Positions 31,909 through 45,074 of a stretch of DNA of 64,000 bases are shown piece after piece. The notes under the pieces are model-generated. The model did not search any database, was not told the DNA's origin, and was given only the letters and a program-made list of their open reading frames with translations. A program made the translations under genes and the position numbers. This stretch comes from Anastatus disparis (Eukaryota > Arthropoda > Insecta > Hymenoptera > Eupelmidae), in the NCBI GenBank assembly GCA_017163975.1, contig JAFFSR010000243.1, forward strand, positions 434,001 to 498,000. Direction: 5' to 3'. Each line of letters begins with the position of its first letter. Within the stretch, counting starts at the first letter, position 1.

Positions 31909-32843
31909 TCAAAGCAAATGTTCAAATTGGCGTCCATCAGCTCCAAGGCATGAATTCAAATGCCTTTGGAAATGGGGAACGGTGTTGAGCAATGTCTCTC
32001 TTGGTATAGCTGCGCATGCTCGACGAATGCGATCTTGCAAGTCTGCTCTAGTTGTGGGCCGTTCTCGAAAAATAAAATTTTTAAAAAACCCCCACAAATA
32101 AAAGTCTGGAGATGTGAGGTCGGGTTAGCAAGCAGGCTAGTCAACTGGACCCCCTCGTCCAATCCATCTATATCTTATAATGTTAATCTAAAAAATTTCG
32201 TACAATTATCAAACGTAAATAGGAGTTCCTATCAACATTTTCCTCGAAAAAATACCAAAAAACACCATACCATAATGCTTCAACGCCTTTGATGATTGAC
32301 CGTTCTGTACCAATGAGGATTGATATCTGACCAATAATGAAAATTATGCCTATTGAGTTCTCCGTCATTCTGATATTTAGCCTCATCGGAAAAAAGGACA
32401 TATCTAAAAAAATCTGGATCATTCTCGATCATACCTAAAGCCCATTGGCAAAACTCAATTCGCTGTTGAAAATGATTATCTTGTAACTCTTGAACCAACG
32501 TAATGTGGTAATCACGATACTTAAGGGATTTAAGAATTCTCAAGAAAGTTGATTTCGATATGCCGATTTCTTTTCCAACTCGGCGAGAACTGGTATGAGG
32601 ATCAAGATAAATGACCGCAAGAACTGTAACAACATTGGGATCGTTCTCATCATATGTGTGTTGTCTGCGTTGGCGAACCATATGACCTTCACGAACTCTT
32701 TGAGTTAAGCAACTTATTTCTCTATGATCTGGGTGTCATCGGTCAAGAAAGCGTGCAGCGTAAAGTCTTGCTCGGTAATTATGATGACTTTCCCCTAAAA
32801 CCATGATCATATCCACAATTTCATTGGATTGATAGTCAGCCAT
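31909..32843 (-). pseudogene. Mariner-like DDE transposase, decayed
   Basis: Likely start ATG at 32843 (MADYQSNEIVDMIMVLGES), then a nonsense codon near residue 32. A helix-turn-helix region follows (SSRRVGKEIGISKSTFLRIL), then FCQWALGMIENDPDFFRYV. The first catalytic Asp is in VLFSDEAKYQND, followed by HYWSDINPHWYR. A frameshift near 32280 leads to FFEENVDRN. The central part with the second catalytic Asp is deleted, and the C-terminus (RAACAAIPRETLL-like, ending FEHLL) continues in another frame to 31909. The role would be excision and integration of the surrounding element. About 935 bases remain, shorter than I expect for the family, and the enzyme cannot be active. Confidence 0.85.
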
Positions 32844-33975
32844 TTTTAAATATGTTTTTTACTTTTACTTTTATTAAGGGTTTCAAGGGTCACCAAAGTT
32901 TGGACAATTTAAGTGGTAGTATTAATAGAGTAACAGTTTTAAACAGTGAATAGTGTTTTGCTAATAAATTTATTCTGTGCTGATTGTGGATCAAAAGCGT
33001 GTTACGATTTTTATAAAATGCAGATAATAAAATGTCGATTACAATCTTCAAAACTTATGAGAAGAGAAAATTTAAAAAATTAATGAACTGTGCGAATTAT
33101 TAATTTAACTTTACTATTTGATCCATCATCTTTATAAAACTATTATTGATTAGTAATTAATAAACAAAATCTCAAAGGCTTCTTTCAAGAAATAAAAAAA
33201 TGACAAAAACTGCCTCATTAATTAACTTTTTTATGACTTTTTGAATAACCAAATATTTAGTTTGGTTTTGTAATTGAAAATTACAATTCAGACAGTTTTA
33301 ATTCTTCTCTTTTTTTGCTAAAATTAAGTAGGATTTTTATTTTTTATTTTTATTTTTATTTATTTTGTTTTTGCTCAACGCCGTCTGCTATTTTCAGCAA
33401 TATTAAAAAAAAAAGAAAAAAAAACAGTTTGTGAACATTAGACCTTGAATTGACCTTGTCAAGGTCGCAACAGCCAATTTAAAGTATCAATTCAAGTATT
33501 GATTTTTTCGGCTGGATACGATTTCAGGATTAACAAAGCGGTTCTCATTTAAAAAAACTCTGACCTTCAAATGACCTTAAAAATTGACTCCTCAAGATCA
33601 AAGTTACGTGACCACCTTAGTCGCGAGTAATTTGTATCATTAGTAAGCCTACAAAAATTCGAAAACACAGGTTTTGGGCAAATTTTCAATGTTTAACCTT
33701 CATTCGACCGTTTCAAGGTCATTTTAAAAATGTATAAACTATCATTTTAGACGTGAAATTTCCCACTCTTTCTAAATCTTGCGTTAAAAATAAGTGTTCC
33801 TATTTAAAAAAACACTCTGACCTTCAAATAACCTTGAAAATGAAGTTCAAGGTCAAAACTTACTTCACCAAAAGATGGCCCCCTTTGTCTCCTTCAACTT
33901 TTGTCTGAATAGTTTTTTTGTAGCCAGCTTAGATTTCAAGAAATTTGGGTAGGACGATTAAAATGGTCCACCCTG

Positions 33976-34370
33976 TATACAAGTATGCTTTTGCGCTAAA
34001 AATTTTTATTCCAATAAATTTATTGTTGGTTACCAGAGGCAACAAATTCATTGTTGTACGAGATAAATTATCATTTTCAACACAGTCTCATCATCTTTTA
34101 TTCATTAGAAATGAGAAAGAAAAATCCACTTTTTAATAAACGCTATAGCTTTTACAAAGAAAAATATCGTCACAACATTGACTGACAACAATTGAACCTA
34201 ACAAAGTCTATACTCAAGAAACTACATAATTATTTACGACATAATTTAAAAACTTTTATAATATGTTGTTAAAATTAGCTTGACTGCAGGTTAAAAAAAA
34301 AAAATTAAAAAAATACTACTATTTTATAAAAGTGAAAAATTAGGACTTTTTTCTTTCTTACGTAATTATC
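33976..34370. other. AT-rich segment, no gene seen
   Basis: No supported feature. Confidence 0.4.
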
Positions 34371-34868
34371 TTTTGCATTATTGTCATATACATACATACG
34401 CATACACACATACACATACACACATATATACATATACACGTATCCATACACATACGCTTACTCATATATACATGCACACATACACAATATCCGTCACTCC
34501 ATCCTCGTCTCTCCGTCTCTGTCTCTCCGTCTCTAACGCTCCGTCATCGCCTCTCCATCTTTGTCTTTTTGTCTCTCTGTCTCAGTCTCTTCATCTCCGT
34601 CTCTCCGTCTCTGTCTCTTCGTCACCGTCACTTCATCTCCGTCTATCCGTCTTCGTTATTACTTTATTATATTACTTATCTATAATATTATCTTATATAC
34701 TACCATTATATTAATGTGAAGAATCAAGCCTTTTTTTCTCCCGGGAATGTTGTTTGCATAATTGTCATATATATATATATTTATATATATATATATATAT
34801 ATATATACACTCACATACTTGCAACTACACATACGCATATTCACATGCATACATACATACATACACTT

Positions 34869-34912
<44 letters not shown>

Positions 34913-35010
34913 CCATGTACTTTTTCACATATACATGTTACATAAACACATACATTCATACACATAAATACATACACACATACACATATACATATATAAA
35001 TATGCACGTA
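34371..35010. repeat. (ACATAC)n and (TA)n microsatellite cluster
   Basis: ACATACACACATAC runs at 34385-34480 and 34800-35010, with TA runs near 34770-34807 and 34876-34910. Overlapping frames on both strands are Tyr/Ile or Thr/His simple repeats and are rejected. Confidence 0.9.
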
Positions 35011-35482
35011 CACATACAGAACATTTGCCTCTCCATCTTCATCTTTTTGTCTCAGTCTCTCCATCTTCGTCACTTCGTCTCTCTGTCTCTTCGTCTCCGT
35101 CTCTCAATCTCTTTGTCTCCGTCTCATTATCTCCCTATCTTCATCCCTATGCCTATGTCTCTTCGTCTCTGCCTCTCTGTCTCTGCCACTCCGTCTCTGT
35201 CTCCCTTCCTCCATCTATGTCTCTCCGTCTATGACTCTCTGTTTCCGTTCCAAAAACTCCTTTTTTTATCTTTGTTTCTCCGTCTCTGTCTCTAAGTTTT
35301 CGTCTCTCCATCCCTCTGTCTATGTCTCTTCATCTCCGACTCTCCGTTTTCGTTTTTTCGTCTGAGGCTTTCTGTTACCGTCCCTCTGTCTTCTTCTCTT
35401 TGTCTCTCCGTCTCCGTCTCTGTGTATTCGTCTCTACTTTTCCGTTCCTACGTTTCCGTTTTTTCATCTCCGTCCCTCTGTC
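34490..35482. repeat. Pyrimidine-rich (TCTCYGTCTC) array
   Basis: Two blocks, 34490-34665 and 35010-35482, made of CGTCTCTCCGTCTCTGTCTC-like units of about 6-12 bases with strong strand asymmetry (C/T on plus). The TA/ACATAC cluster lies between them. Long polypyrimidine mirror repeats can form triplexes; that is inference. Confidence 0.85.
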
Positions 35483-35786
35483 TGAAACACATGATTAAAA
35501 AGAATGAATTCCTATCATATTTTTTCATTAATTTTAATAAAATTGAGTAAAACACATTTTTAATTTAGCATGATGATATGATTTGTATTTAAACAATTTC
35601 GATACATATTGGAACTTTAATTAATTCTTTTTTTTCAAATATAATAAAAACTAAATTTTTAACAGAACTGCAATATAAAAAATTTATAAATTAAGGCAAT
35701 TTTTTCGACTTTATAATTGGCTAGTTTATACATATTAATATATTATATGAAAATTTAACTGAGCGAGTTAAATTAAGCTCGTCTGG
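35483..35786 (+). repeat. Dispersed repeat D, copy 2
   Basis: ATTAAAAAGAATGAATTCCT through ATATGAAAATTTAACTGAGCG to CTCGTCTGG. Its best relative is at 62805-63060. The terminal CTAGT/CTCGT recalls a Helitron 3' end, but I find no preceding hairpin. Confidence 0.7.
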
Positions 35787-35989
35787 ATTAAAATCAAAAA
35801 GAAATTTTAGTGAAGAAAAGATTTTGGTCAGATGTTTTATCAATAATTGATTCTATAAATATTAAATTGAAAAATGGTTTTTAGAAGGAATGTTTATATA
35901 AGAACAAAAAAATGAACAAAACAAAACGAGCAAACTAACAAAAAAACTTAAGTTTCAATCTTCAAATGAACAATGTTCAATGATGAACA

Positions 35990-38900
35990 TTGAAAACAGT
36001 AATAAAAGAAAATCCAAATAAACTAAAAAAAGAATTTCAAAACGCAATTGTAAAAAAATTAAATACAATAACATACATATATATATACATTCATGAAGAA
36101 TCTGAAAATGATATCGAACAAGAACCAATTCTGACATTTAAAAATAAATTTAATGATAAAAAATTATTAAAATTAACAAAAGTTTCGATTGAGAAATTGA
36201 AAAATTTGAATATAACGCAACATGAAAATCAAATTAATTCTCAAAATATTAATGTAATTAGGAAACTTGAAAATAATTTCAAGAGGGATATAAATTTAAA
36301 AAAATTATAAAAGTTGCAATTAAAAAATTCAAAATTATTAATATATTACAACGAAAAAGTCGAATTTCTAATCAAAATAAATTTATAAAAAACAATTAAG
36401 AATCCTCAAACAAAAATAAGAATTTAACATATCAACAAATTCAAAACTATGATAGACGCATTCATGACGTATCGTATTATAAATATAATAGTAATGAATC
36501 TTATTAAAAAACATTTTAAAAAAAAGATGATAATTTAATTACTTCAGTAGAAAATAAAAATTATTATGAAAAAAACAAAGATAAATTCAAAACAAAAGAA
36601 AATCGAAATGATATAAATTATTACCAAATAGCTAATGATACATTGACGAATAATAATGAAAATTATATAATGTAAAATAATATTGTTAATTTGAATTTTA
36701 TTTGTGATTTTTATAGTGCTAGATTTTGCATTCGAAATATCAAGCAATAAGAAATTTATATCATGTTGTAAACAAGGAAATATAACATTAGAAGAAGACC
36801 CAGAATATCCTAATGAGATCAAGAAATTACTTACGGGCAATTCTGTAATAAGTAATAATTTAAAAAAATGCATAAGATCATGTAATAACACCTTAGCATT
36901 TGTTAGTTTTGGTGCAAAATTTGATAAATTATTTAATGAAGGTCCGCAAGTTATACGTATTTTTGGACAAATATACCATAATACATATGCATTACATGCA
37001 AATGAAAATGAATCAAAAAGGTATGAACAATCATACATATTTGATAACGAAGAAGCAAATAAATGCCGCATAGGAAATGATCTGAATTTTTCTATTGAAT
37101 TACTGAATACATTAGATTCTATAATTAGAAGAAATTATTCTTATGTAGCATAAAAAATGATAAAAAAAAAAAAAAATATATAAAATGATAGCTTATAAAA
37201 TGCTTATAAAATGATGCTCGAAGTAGAAATTGAAGAAAATAATCGTTTTATCCAAAATGGAACTATACCTAGGGATGTTAAAATATTTATAAGACGAAAC
37301 GATAACTTTGATAAGTATCGATATAATGAAGCTAAATGTAATGAAGTAGCATTAGTTTTTGTAGGAAATGAATTACCTATTGAAAGAGACATATGTATTA
37401 ATTCGAAAGCAGGAAAATCAATAAAAATCCTATATATAAGTAAACACGTATGATCATATATCCACTTATATTCATGGGTTCAAATAAAAAATTCAAGATT
37501 ATATTTTACAAAGAAAAATCAAGATTCTTTAAGAACAGAACTTTATCAAGGCGTAATGGATTCTATAAAAAATAAAAAAAACAAAATCAATAATAGTTTA
37601 AAAATTGGAAAAATGTTTTATATTACCATTAACTTTAACAGGAAGTCCACGTTCCTTACAACAAAATTTTCTTGATTCCATGACATTAGTACAAAAAATT
37701 GAAAAACCAGATTTTTTCATTACTATGATATGCAATCAGAAATGGGAAGAAATCACAAATAACGTAGGATAAAGTGAAAAAGTAATGGATAGACCAGATA
37801 TTGTTGTTGAAGTATTCTATCAAAAATTAAAAATATTAATGGAGCAAATTATTAGAAAACATATTTTGGGATAATGCATTGCATATTCATACGTAGTAGA
37901 ATTTCAAAAGAGAGGATTTCCGCATGCACGTATGCTGATATTTTCAAATGAAGATGATAAAATTTACAATAGTGATGACGTTGATAAATTTATAGTAGCT
38001 GAAATTCCAAATAAAAATGAGAATCCCAGATTTTATGAAACAGTTGAACAATTTATGATCCATGGCCCTTGTGGAGATTGGAATAAAAACTCACCTTGTA
38101 TGGATAAAGAATCAGAAAAGTGTACGAAAAATTTTCCGAAACGATTTCATGAAACAACAATAATGACCAATGGTTATCCTATTCATCGTCGAAGAAATGA
38201 TAAAATGAGATATTATACAAAAAAAACAAGGGGCAGATAATAGATTTGTTGTTCCTTATAATCTGTATTTATTACTAGAGTTTAATTGTCATATTAATAT
38301 TTAATTATGTTCAACAATAGAAGTTATAAAATACTTATTTGAATACTGCTTCAAAGGACATGATTGTGCATTTATAGAAATGAAAGCAAGTAAAATAAAT
38401 ACTAAAAGTAACACTAATGATGAAACGAATGATTTGGATACGTTTTATGATGAAATTAAACAATGTATAAACACAAGATACGTTTGGCCGCCAGAAGCTA
38501 TGCATCGCATATTGAAATATAATATAAGTGAACTTTCACATACAATTTATAAACTAGCCGTTTATAATGAAAATGAACAATATGTGTATTTCAAAGGAGG
38601 AGTTGAGCATAAAATTGATGAGAAAAATGTAAATACAACACTAACAGCGTAGTTTAAACTTGATAAAAGTGATCCAGAGACACATAATTACTTTTATTCT
38701 GATATACCGCAACATTATGTTTTTAATCGAATACATAAAACATGGATAAAAAGAATAAAAACAATGAAACCTATTCTAACCAGAATGTACTAAGTTAATC
38801 CAAAAAAAGAGAAGATTCTTTTTAAGATTACTTCTGCTTCTTGTTAAAGCTGCAACATCTTTTGAGAGCTTAGAAACTTCTTATGGAATTACATACCCAA

Positions 38901-39343
38901 CATTTTTTAAAGCAGCAAAAGCAAGAAATTTAATTGAAATAGATGATGAATGAGATAAATGTTCAGAAGAATTATGTAAGTCTCGATTTCCAAAAGCTCT
39001 TTGTCAATTAATTAGTTACATTTGTACATTTAACAATCCAATTCATGCTCGAGAATCATATAAAAAATATAAAATCTATTTTTATCATATTACCAAAAAT
39101 GAATCAACAAATAGGTGAAGAATATGCATTAAGCATGATTAATGATATTTTAACTAATAATGGATTCCAATTAATTGACTTTTATTCACCTACTTTAGAA
39201 TACTATATTGAAAATAACGAAATTGAATATAGTACTGTAAATTATATTAATAATATTCAATCAATTATTGATAGTCTAACAAATGCTTGAAGGGATATTA
39301 TTAATACAGTAATAAATTCATTAAATACAAACTGCACTGAAAA

Positions 39344-39417
<74 letters not shown>

Positions 39418-39970
39418 TATAGACAGTCCAGGTGGAAGTGGTAAAAGCTACTTATTGAATACAATTATAACTTATCTAAAAATTCATGGAATCAACTATT
39501 TAGTTGTATCATGGAGAGGTATAGCGGCTAATTTATTACAAGACGGTGTGACAGTACATACAGCATTTAAATTACCGTTGAACATATGTTAAGACACAAT
39601 ATATAATATTAATGCAAACAGCGAAATAGGTATAAAAATGAAAAATGTATCAATTGTTATCTGGGATAAAATCACAATGACATTAAAATACGCTTTTGAA
39701 GCCGTCGACTGCATATTTAAAGATGTATGTGATAATGATTACTTGTTTGGAGAGTAAACATTAATCATATTAGGTGATTTTACACAAACATTACCAATAG
39801 TAAAACATGGAAATAGAACACAGATAATAGAAAATTGTGTCAAAAAAAGTTATTTATGCGAACATTTTTAATGTATGTCTTTGAAAGGAAATAAACGTTT
39901 ATCGGAATCAGATGATAAATTTAAAAATTGGTTACTAAATATAGGAAATGGTAATTTCCATTCAAAATAT
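35990..39970 (+). pseudogene. Helitron Rep/helicase, heavily decayed
   Basis: Helitron-like N-terminal domain at 36704-37153: SNKKFISCCKQGNI, LLTGNSVISNN, FGQIYHNTYALHANE, YIFDNEEANKCRIGN. The Rep nuclease region spans 37480-38240 with FLDSMTLVQKIEKPDFFIT and VVEFQKRGFPHARML. In the HUH motif the second His is Arg (PHAR). Further conserved blocks are EQFMIHGPCGDWN, SPCMDKESEKCTKNFPK (37930-38240) and VWPPEAMHRILKY, YFKGGVEH (38380-38652). A Pif1-type helicase is at 39423-39970 with Walker A PGGSGKSYLLNT, ILGDFTQTLPIV and GNKRLSESD. A (TA)n expansion sits directly before Walker A. Many stops and frameshifts break it; a 106-codon Lys/Asn-rich frame at 35990 may be the basic N-terminus. The protein would drive rolling-circle transposition. 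No termini were identified. Confidence 0.85.
39343..39411. repeat. (TA)n microsatellite inside the Helitron remnant
   Basis: About 34 TA units immediately 5' of the helicase Walker A coding sequence. Confidence 0.9.
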
Positions 39971-41450
39971 GAAAAAGGGAAATAAAGTTTTACAAATTTC
40001 AAAAAGTGATATTAAATTAAGTTGTGTGTACTAAATTTAATGTTCATTACATTAAAAAACTAAAATGTGAAAATAATATATTTTTATTTAGTAGCATAAT
40101 TTTTCAATCGAATAAAATATCATGTTAAATCAAATATTTAATATTGTAAAAAACTATTTGATTTCATTCGTGATCATCATTTTGAATGAAAGAAAATTTT
40201 CTTCTGAATAAATGTTTTGTTAAGTAAATGAAATTTTTCGATTAATAACATATGTATTTGTATTAAAAATATTTTTTTATTATATTAAATAAATTTCGAT
40301 CCTTTATAATTTCGATAAATTTCATGATTCATTTAACAAAACAGGGTGTTTCGAACAAAAAAATCAATTTCGATAAATTTAAAAAAAAGTGAATACTAAA
40401 TTTGTTTTAAATCAAGGAATATATGTTTAAGTTGAAAAATATATCTGTCGGTCTTACAATTAAATAAAAATATATAATAATAATAAATGAACGAAAATGA
40501 ACAGTTAGAATGCCCTTGTTAACATGGTCAACGCAATTCTGTTGCAATTGCAACATTCTTGTTAATATGGTCAACGCAATTCTGTTGCAATTGCAGAATT
40601 CTGCTGCAATTTTTTTTAAATCAAAGAATTGCAGCAGAACATGTACTGTTTGTTTCCGCATTCCATAAAGTTTTTGATATAAAGAAATTACAACAGATAA
40701 GTATTACAGTATTGCACATTTCTGACAAAGAGAAAGTGCAAACTATGAAACGGAAAGAATGCACAGAGACTTGAAGATATTTTGCAGTAAACGTTGGAAT
40801 GTAACGTCTTCGCTTATTAAACATTTTTTTATTATTAATAAATTTTAAATTTTGTTACAAAAAAACTTTTAACTGAGATTTCCAAAAAATTTAGCTTTTT
40901 CGTTCAAGAGGTCATCGAAAAAAAATGAGCATTGGAATCATCTAATTATAATGGAAAAGCGTTACCTTTTTCTTAATTAGATGAAAACAATGAACGGTGA
41001 CCTCTACAAGAAAATAAGTCGCCAAGAGTTCAGAGATTTTTTCCATCATGATTTTCGGTTTTCCCGAAAAAATATAAAAACCTCTGAAATCATCATAATA
41101 CATGTTATTCTACCACAGTCGTTTGTTGCACCTAGTACAGATCAGTTGTATCTTCAAAAGCCATAAAAGGCAATAGAATTTTTATAAGTCATATACTAAA
41201 AAGGTTAATGCTCAGTGTAATCTTTTTGCATTCTATTTGGAAAGTGATTATTATATTACTTGTCATTTTATATTCTATTTTAAAGTGATTATTACATTAC
41301 TTAAAACGCTATATTACATATTGTACCAAGGAAAAAGGCTATTGTAAATCAAAGTGACAAACAAATAGACAACAATCAGGGTAATAATTAAAATAATTAT
41401 TTATATTGTTTTCTTTCCTCGATTTCTAAAAAAGGTTCTTGAGCCTGCAA
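39971..41450. other. AT-rich segment; small 44-bp duplication
   Basis: CTTGTTAANATGGTCAACGC followed by AATTCTGTTGCAATTGCA occurs at 40514 and 40558, a two-unit tandem repeat. The Helitron similarity ends near 39970. Short frames (40407-41166) are not protein-like. Nothing else is recognised. Confidence 0.4.
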
Positions 41451-41614
41451 ATAAACCTCACTCTATCTCCTATAGCCTCTGTCACGCGAAAACCTTGCTT
41501 GCGTAACCGTTTGACGCAGCGAGAACTGCAACGTACGGGTAAATTACAATATTAAGAATAATAACTTTTATTCGGACGTTACAGCTTAAAAATTGGTGAC
41601 AAATCCGTGGGATA
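41451..41614 (+). mobile_element. 5' LTR end and primer-binding site of the first gypsy-like element
   Basis: After an LTR-like end (TTCGGACGTTACA) comes TGGTGACAAATCCGTGGGAT at 41594-41613. Its reverse complement has the form of a tRNA 3' end (ATCCCACGG…CACCA), so it is a plausible reverse-transcription primer site. The LTR 5' boundary is not resolved and no matching 3' LTR was found. Confidence 0.45.
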
Positions 41615-42112
41615 TTTGCAATTTAGAATCGCGGAATGCTTCTAAATTTATTTATAAAATTATAAGATTCCTTATTAATATAACTTAATTACAAATTAAA
41701 GTCGTTCTTGCATGATGTTCAAAAAAGTTTAAACTAAAATATAATTTCGGGTAAATTTTAAATATATCAACAAATATTACAACACATATAAACTTTTATA
41801 TCTGATAAACTACAGAAATCTTTGTTTAAAGTAAAGTTCTTTAGTTTCTAAAAATTATATGCATACGCACATATAACCCCATACCGATAAACCCTCACGA
41901 CAAAGTGACACAGATAAAGATCTCCTTAAGCCCGGTTACACGACGCACTAAGGTCTAACTGCTTACAGTACATAAGAGTAACGAATCTTCATAAAGAATC
42001 GATCTTATCGACAATGATAATTTAAAAATTTACGTGCAAAATTTCATTTTCTCTTTCATTAAAAAAAAAAAAAAAAAAGAAGATAGAATTTATTTTCCTC
42101 TATCTCTTTAAA

Positions 42113-43550
42113 ATGATAATACCGCTTCGAAATAGACCATCAAGTACTGACGCGTTAGTAGCAAATTTGGAATCGCGAATCCACGGGTTGGAAACCCTTA
42201 CTGTCCAGCAGCAACTAGACATTGGAGCCCTTGTAATAATTAACACTAACTTGAAAAAGAATCTCAGGATATTAACAAACGAAGTCGAGACCCAATACAA
42301 CACTATTAAATACCTGTTAATTGCATCCTAAATCAATCGGCTACAAATCAAAAGCTCATCGTGGCATTCAAAACGGAAACGCGGTAAACTATCAAAAATG
42401 ATAAATCAACTCGAGGGAAATATTGAAACAATGTTATCAAACAATCTTGTCCCGTCAAATGCACGCCAAATTTTTTTCTTAAATTTTTTTTTTTCTTTAT
42501 TTTTTTTTTTTTTAATTTTATATTTTTCGTAAAAAGTATTAACAGATGACCCTTACACCTCTTTAGCTACATAGAATTTTGTTTTTCTTATTTCTCTTTT
42601 ATTTAATCACAAACAAGATAAATTGTTTCATGAGGGTCATTACTAACCAATTTAACATATTGACATTTTTCAGCATCTTTACTGAAACTCAGATTACCCA
42701 AGAATTAAACTTGAAATTCATAGAATATTTAATAAAAGAAGAGGAAGAGGACTCGACAAACATCGACAAAACATTAAATATTTTCTGCAAAACTCTCCTA
42801 AACCCGGTAATAACAAATCCTGATAAACCAGAATTGCAAACCCAAGGTAAAAAAATAAAATAAAACACCTCACTCTCTACAACACAACCCCCACCCCGTT
42901 GCTCTAGATATCGAACAGTTCATGATCCCCCTATCTCACGGCTTCCTGGATCTAAATCACCTTGTTAATTTACTGGATGATTTTAATATAAGAATAAATT
43001 CATACAAAGCCTGGGCAGAGGCGGCAGAAGACGCCATCTCGATATAGCAAGAAGTCATAAGTAATTTACAAAAAACTATATACACGCTGCAAGTCAACTA
43101 CAAGAAATTAATAGTCGATACGAAATCTTTACGTACTTGGATATTGGAAAGAACGGGAAAATTAGAAGCCAGAATAATTGTAACGGAAGAGGCCATAATA
43201 AAGTTGTGTGACGAATTTCGGCGCCTGCAAATCGCAAGAAAATAATAATTTCATGAGGACAAGCCTTGCCGTACTACTCACAAGAGAGTGAGAATACCAA
43301 AGATTGCTAAACCTAAACCATAGATTAACTGTTTGTGAACAAAGGGCCATAACTGCTAACGAGATTTTAGAACTACAAGAATATCATCTAATCAACGTCC
43401 AGAAAGCAGCCATCAATCTAAAAGACGTCTATTGAACGTGTTACAGCAAACATAACGCTATACATCATTGGATTCAGAAGAAAATAATGGAATTGGAAAG
43501 GCGCCTCACAAAGGAGGATAGCGATATAATAAGCCTCACACACAACTTTG
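42113..43550 (+). pseudogene. Gag-like heptad-rich region, broken
   Basis: Frames 42113-42331 and 42579-42863, then a longer broken frame from 42904 (IEQFMIPLSHGFLDLNHLVN … AWAEAAEDAI … ILERTGKLEARIIVTEEAII), read as a helical, heptad-patterned polypeptide with several stops. A further piece (LTVCEQRAITANEILELQEY) occurs at about 43320. Position between the primer site and the integrase fits gag, but I cannot see a zinc knuckle or a recognised gag domain. No protease, RT or RNase H is found before the integrase. Confidence 0.35.
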
Positions 43551-43551
43551 T

Positions 43552-45069
43552 GTGATACCAGCCAAACTCTTTTACCCTGAATTTATGAAGACACCCAATA
43601 CTCAGATAAAAATAAAATTGATAAGCGAAGGTCTCACTAACAAAAGGGATAATATTTTACACTTAACTTCCGCAGATTGCGAATTCACAACCCCTGTAGC
43701 AAAGCTCCTAATAAACTTGAACAAAATAAACAAAATGGACATAAAAGAGACCAAACCCAAGAAGGGGGAAATCATTGTAACCCCTAGAAGCAAGACCTAC
43801 GTACTAAGAGAAAAACATTTTGAAACATTTTCGGAACAAGAACTTCGGAACATATTACAAAAATTAACGGAATGTTTGGAGGCACATGGAATAAAGACTC
43901 TACGAATTTCAAAACAAAATAATTTCATTGAACAAATAACTTTCTCTACCTTTTTCCAAATTTTAAAAGAAGAACTCAGACAATGCGCTCGTTCAATTTT
44001 TATATGTTATGGTTCCACTATTATACCCCTGGAAGATATGGAACATCAAATTATAGAAGAATATCATACAAGCATGATAGAAGGATATAAAGGTGTCACA
44101 AAAACATATAGAAGGATTAGAGAAAAATTCTTCTGGAATGGGTTAAAAGAAGAAGTAACAGAATATATAAGGAATTGTCAACAATGCCAAGAATTGAAAC
44201 TAGTTAGAATCAAAAACAGAGAACCCATGATAATTACTGGCACCCCCATCGGACCCTTTGATAAAATATCCATTGATACTGTCGAACTGCTTCCAACTAC
44301 CCCTAAAGGTAACCATCACGTACTAACTGTGCTAGACAATTTAACGAAATATTGCATTGCTGTCCCTATTAAAAACAGTCAAGGCGAAACAATCACAGAC
44401 GCCCTAGCAAGAAACGTAATATCCCTATACGGATTGCCACGCATCATACTATCAGACAAGTCACCAGCCCTTATCAGTAGAGTAATGCACCAATTAGCAA
44501 AGATTTTTAAAATTCAACAAGTAACATTATCTGGTTACCATCCACAATCAAATGGATCGCTCGAAAGGAGCCACATAGTACTTACAGAATATATACGTCA
44601 ATACATAGAAAATTACGAAGATTGGGACAAAATTGTATCGTTCATCATATTTTCCTATAACACCAGCGTGTATGAATTAACAAGCTTTACTCCTTTCGAA
44701 TTAATTTTCGGCAAGCCCGCAAGAGCACCAAGCTCCTTCCCTATCGATAAAATTGATACGTACACATCAAATATGGCCAAATTAATTAATCGATTACAAG
44801 ATACTAGGAAAATGGCAGCAGATTTTCTAATTGAATCTTAATATTGGAATAAACAATATCATGACAAAAGGGTTAAAGCTCACCCCTATTCTATAGGCGA
44901 TCTAGTCTATGTCTTGAAAGAACCCTGAAAAAATAAATTAGACGGAACTTATAAAGGCCCATATAAAATCGTTGAAATCTTAGAAAAACATAACATTATA
45001 TTAGAAGATAAAAGTGGCAAATGCGTATTAAAACATATAGACAAAATTAAGCCGGCCTACCACCAATGA
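43552..45069 (+). pseudogene. pol: Gypsy-like pol, integrase portion
   Basis: The first ~150 codons are a divergent linker. The H2C2 zinc finger follows (EEYHTSMIEGYKGVTKTY … CQQCQE). The D,D35E core has ISIDTVELLP, ILSDKSPAL and NGSLERSHIV, with 35 residues between second Asp and Glu. SYNTSVYELTSFTPFELIFG and a C-terminal GPY/F-like module (GTYKGPYKIVEIL) follow. Function: insertion of the cDNA into the host chromosome. Stops at 44839-44841 and near 44926 interrupt the C-terminal domain, so it is inactive as it stands although the catalytic triad is intact. GTG at 43552 is merely the first in-frame start-like codon. RT and RNase H are absent upstream. Confidence 0.9.
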
Positions 45070-45074
45070 AAATG

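Larger units (their letters stand above)
31012..33975. mobile_element. Tc1/mariner-type DNA transposon with ~600-bp inverted repeats
   Basis: Termini CAGGGTGGACCATTTTAATC and GATTAAAATGGTCCACCCTG lie at 31012 and 33975, each flanked by TA (31010-31011, 33976-33977). Arms pair to about 31600 and 33400, including GAAGGAGACAAAGGGGGCCA. A decayed transposase is on the minus strand and a three-copy 41-bp repeat lies between it and the left arm. Such elements move by cut-and-paste into TA. The long arms are unusual compared with the ~30-bp ends of most mariners, though long-arm relatives exist. Confidence 0.85.

Noticed and set aside
34680..35295. Several overlapping open frames on both strands
   Set aside because: Products of TA, ACATAC and TCTCCG repeats only.
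36544..37071. 175-codon minus-strand frame
   Set aside because: Antisense of the recognisable Helitron N-terminal domain.
42100..43350. Minus-strand short frames opposite the gag-like region
   Set aside because: Shadows of the plus-strand frames; no motif.
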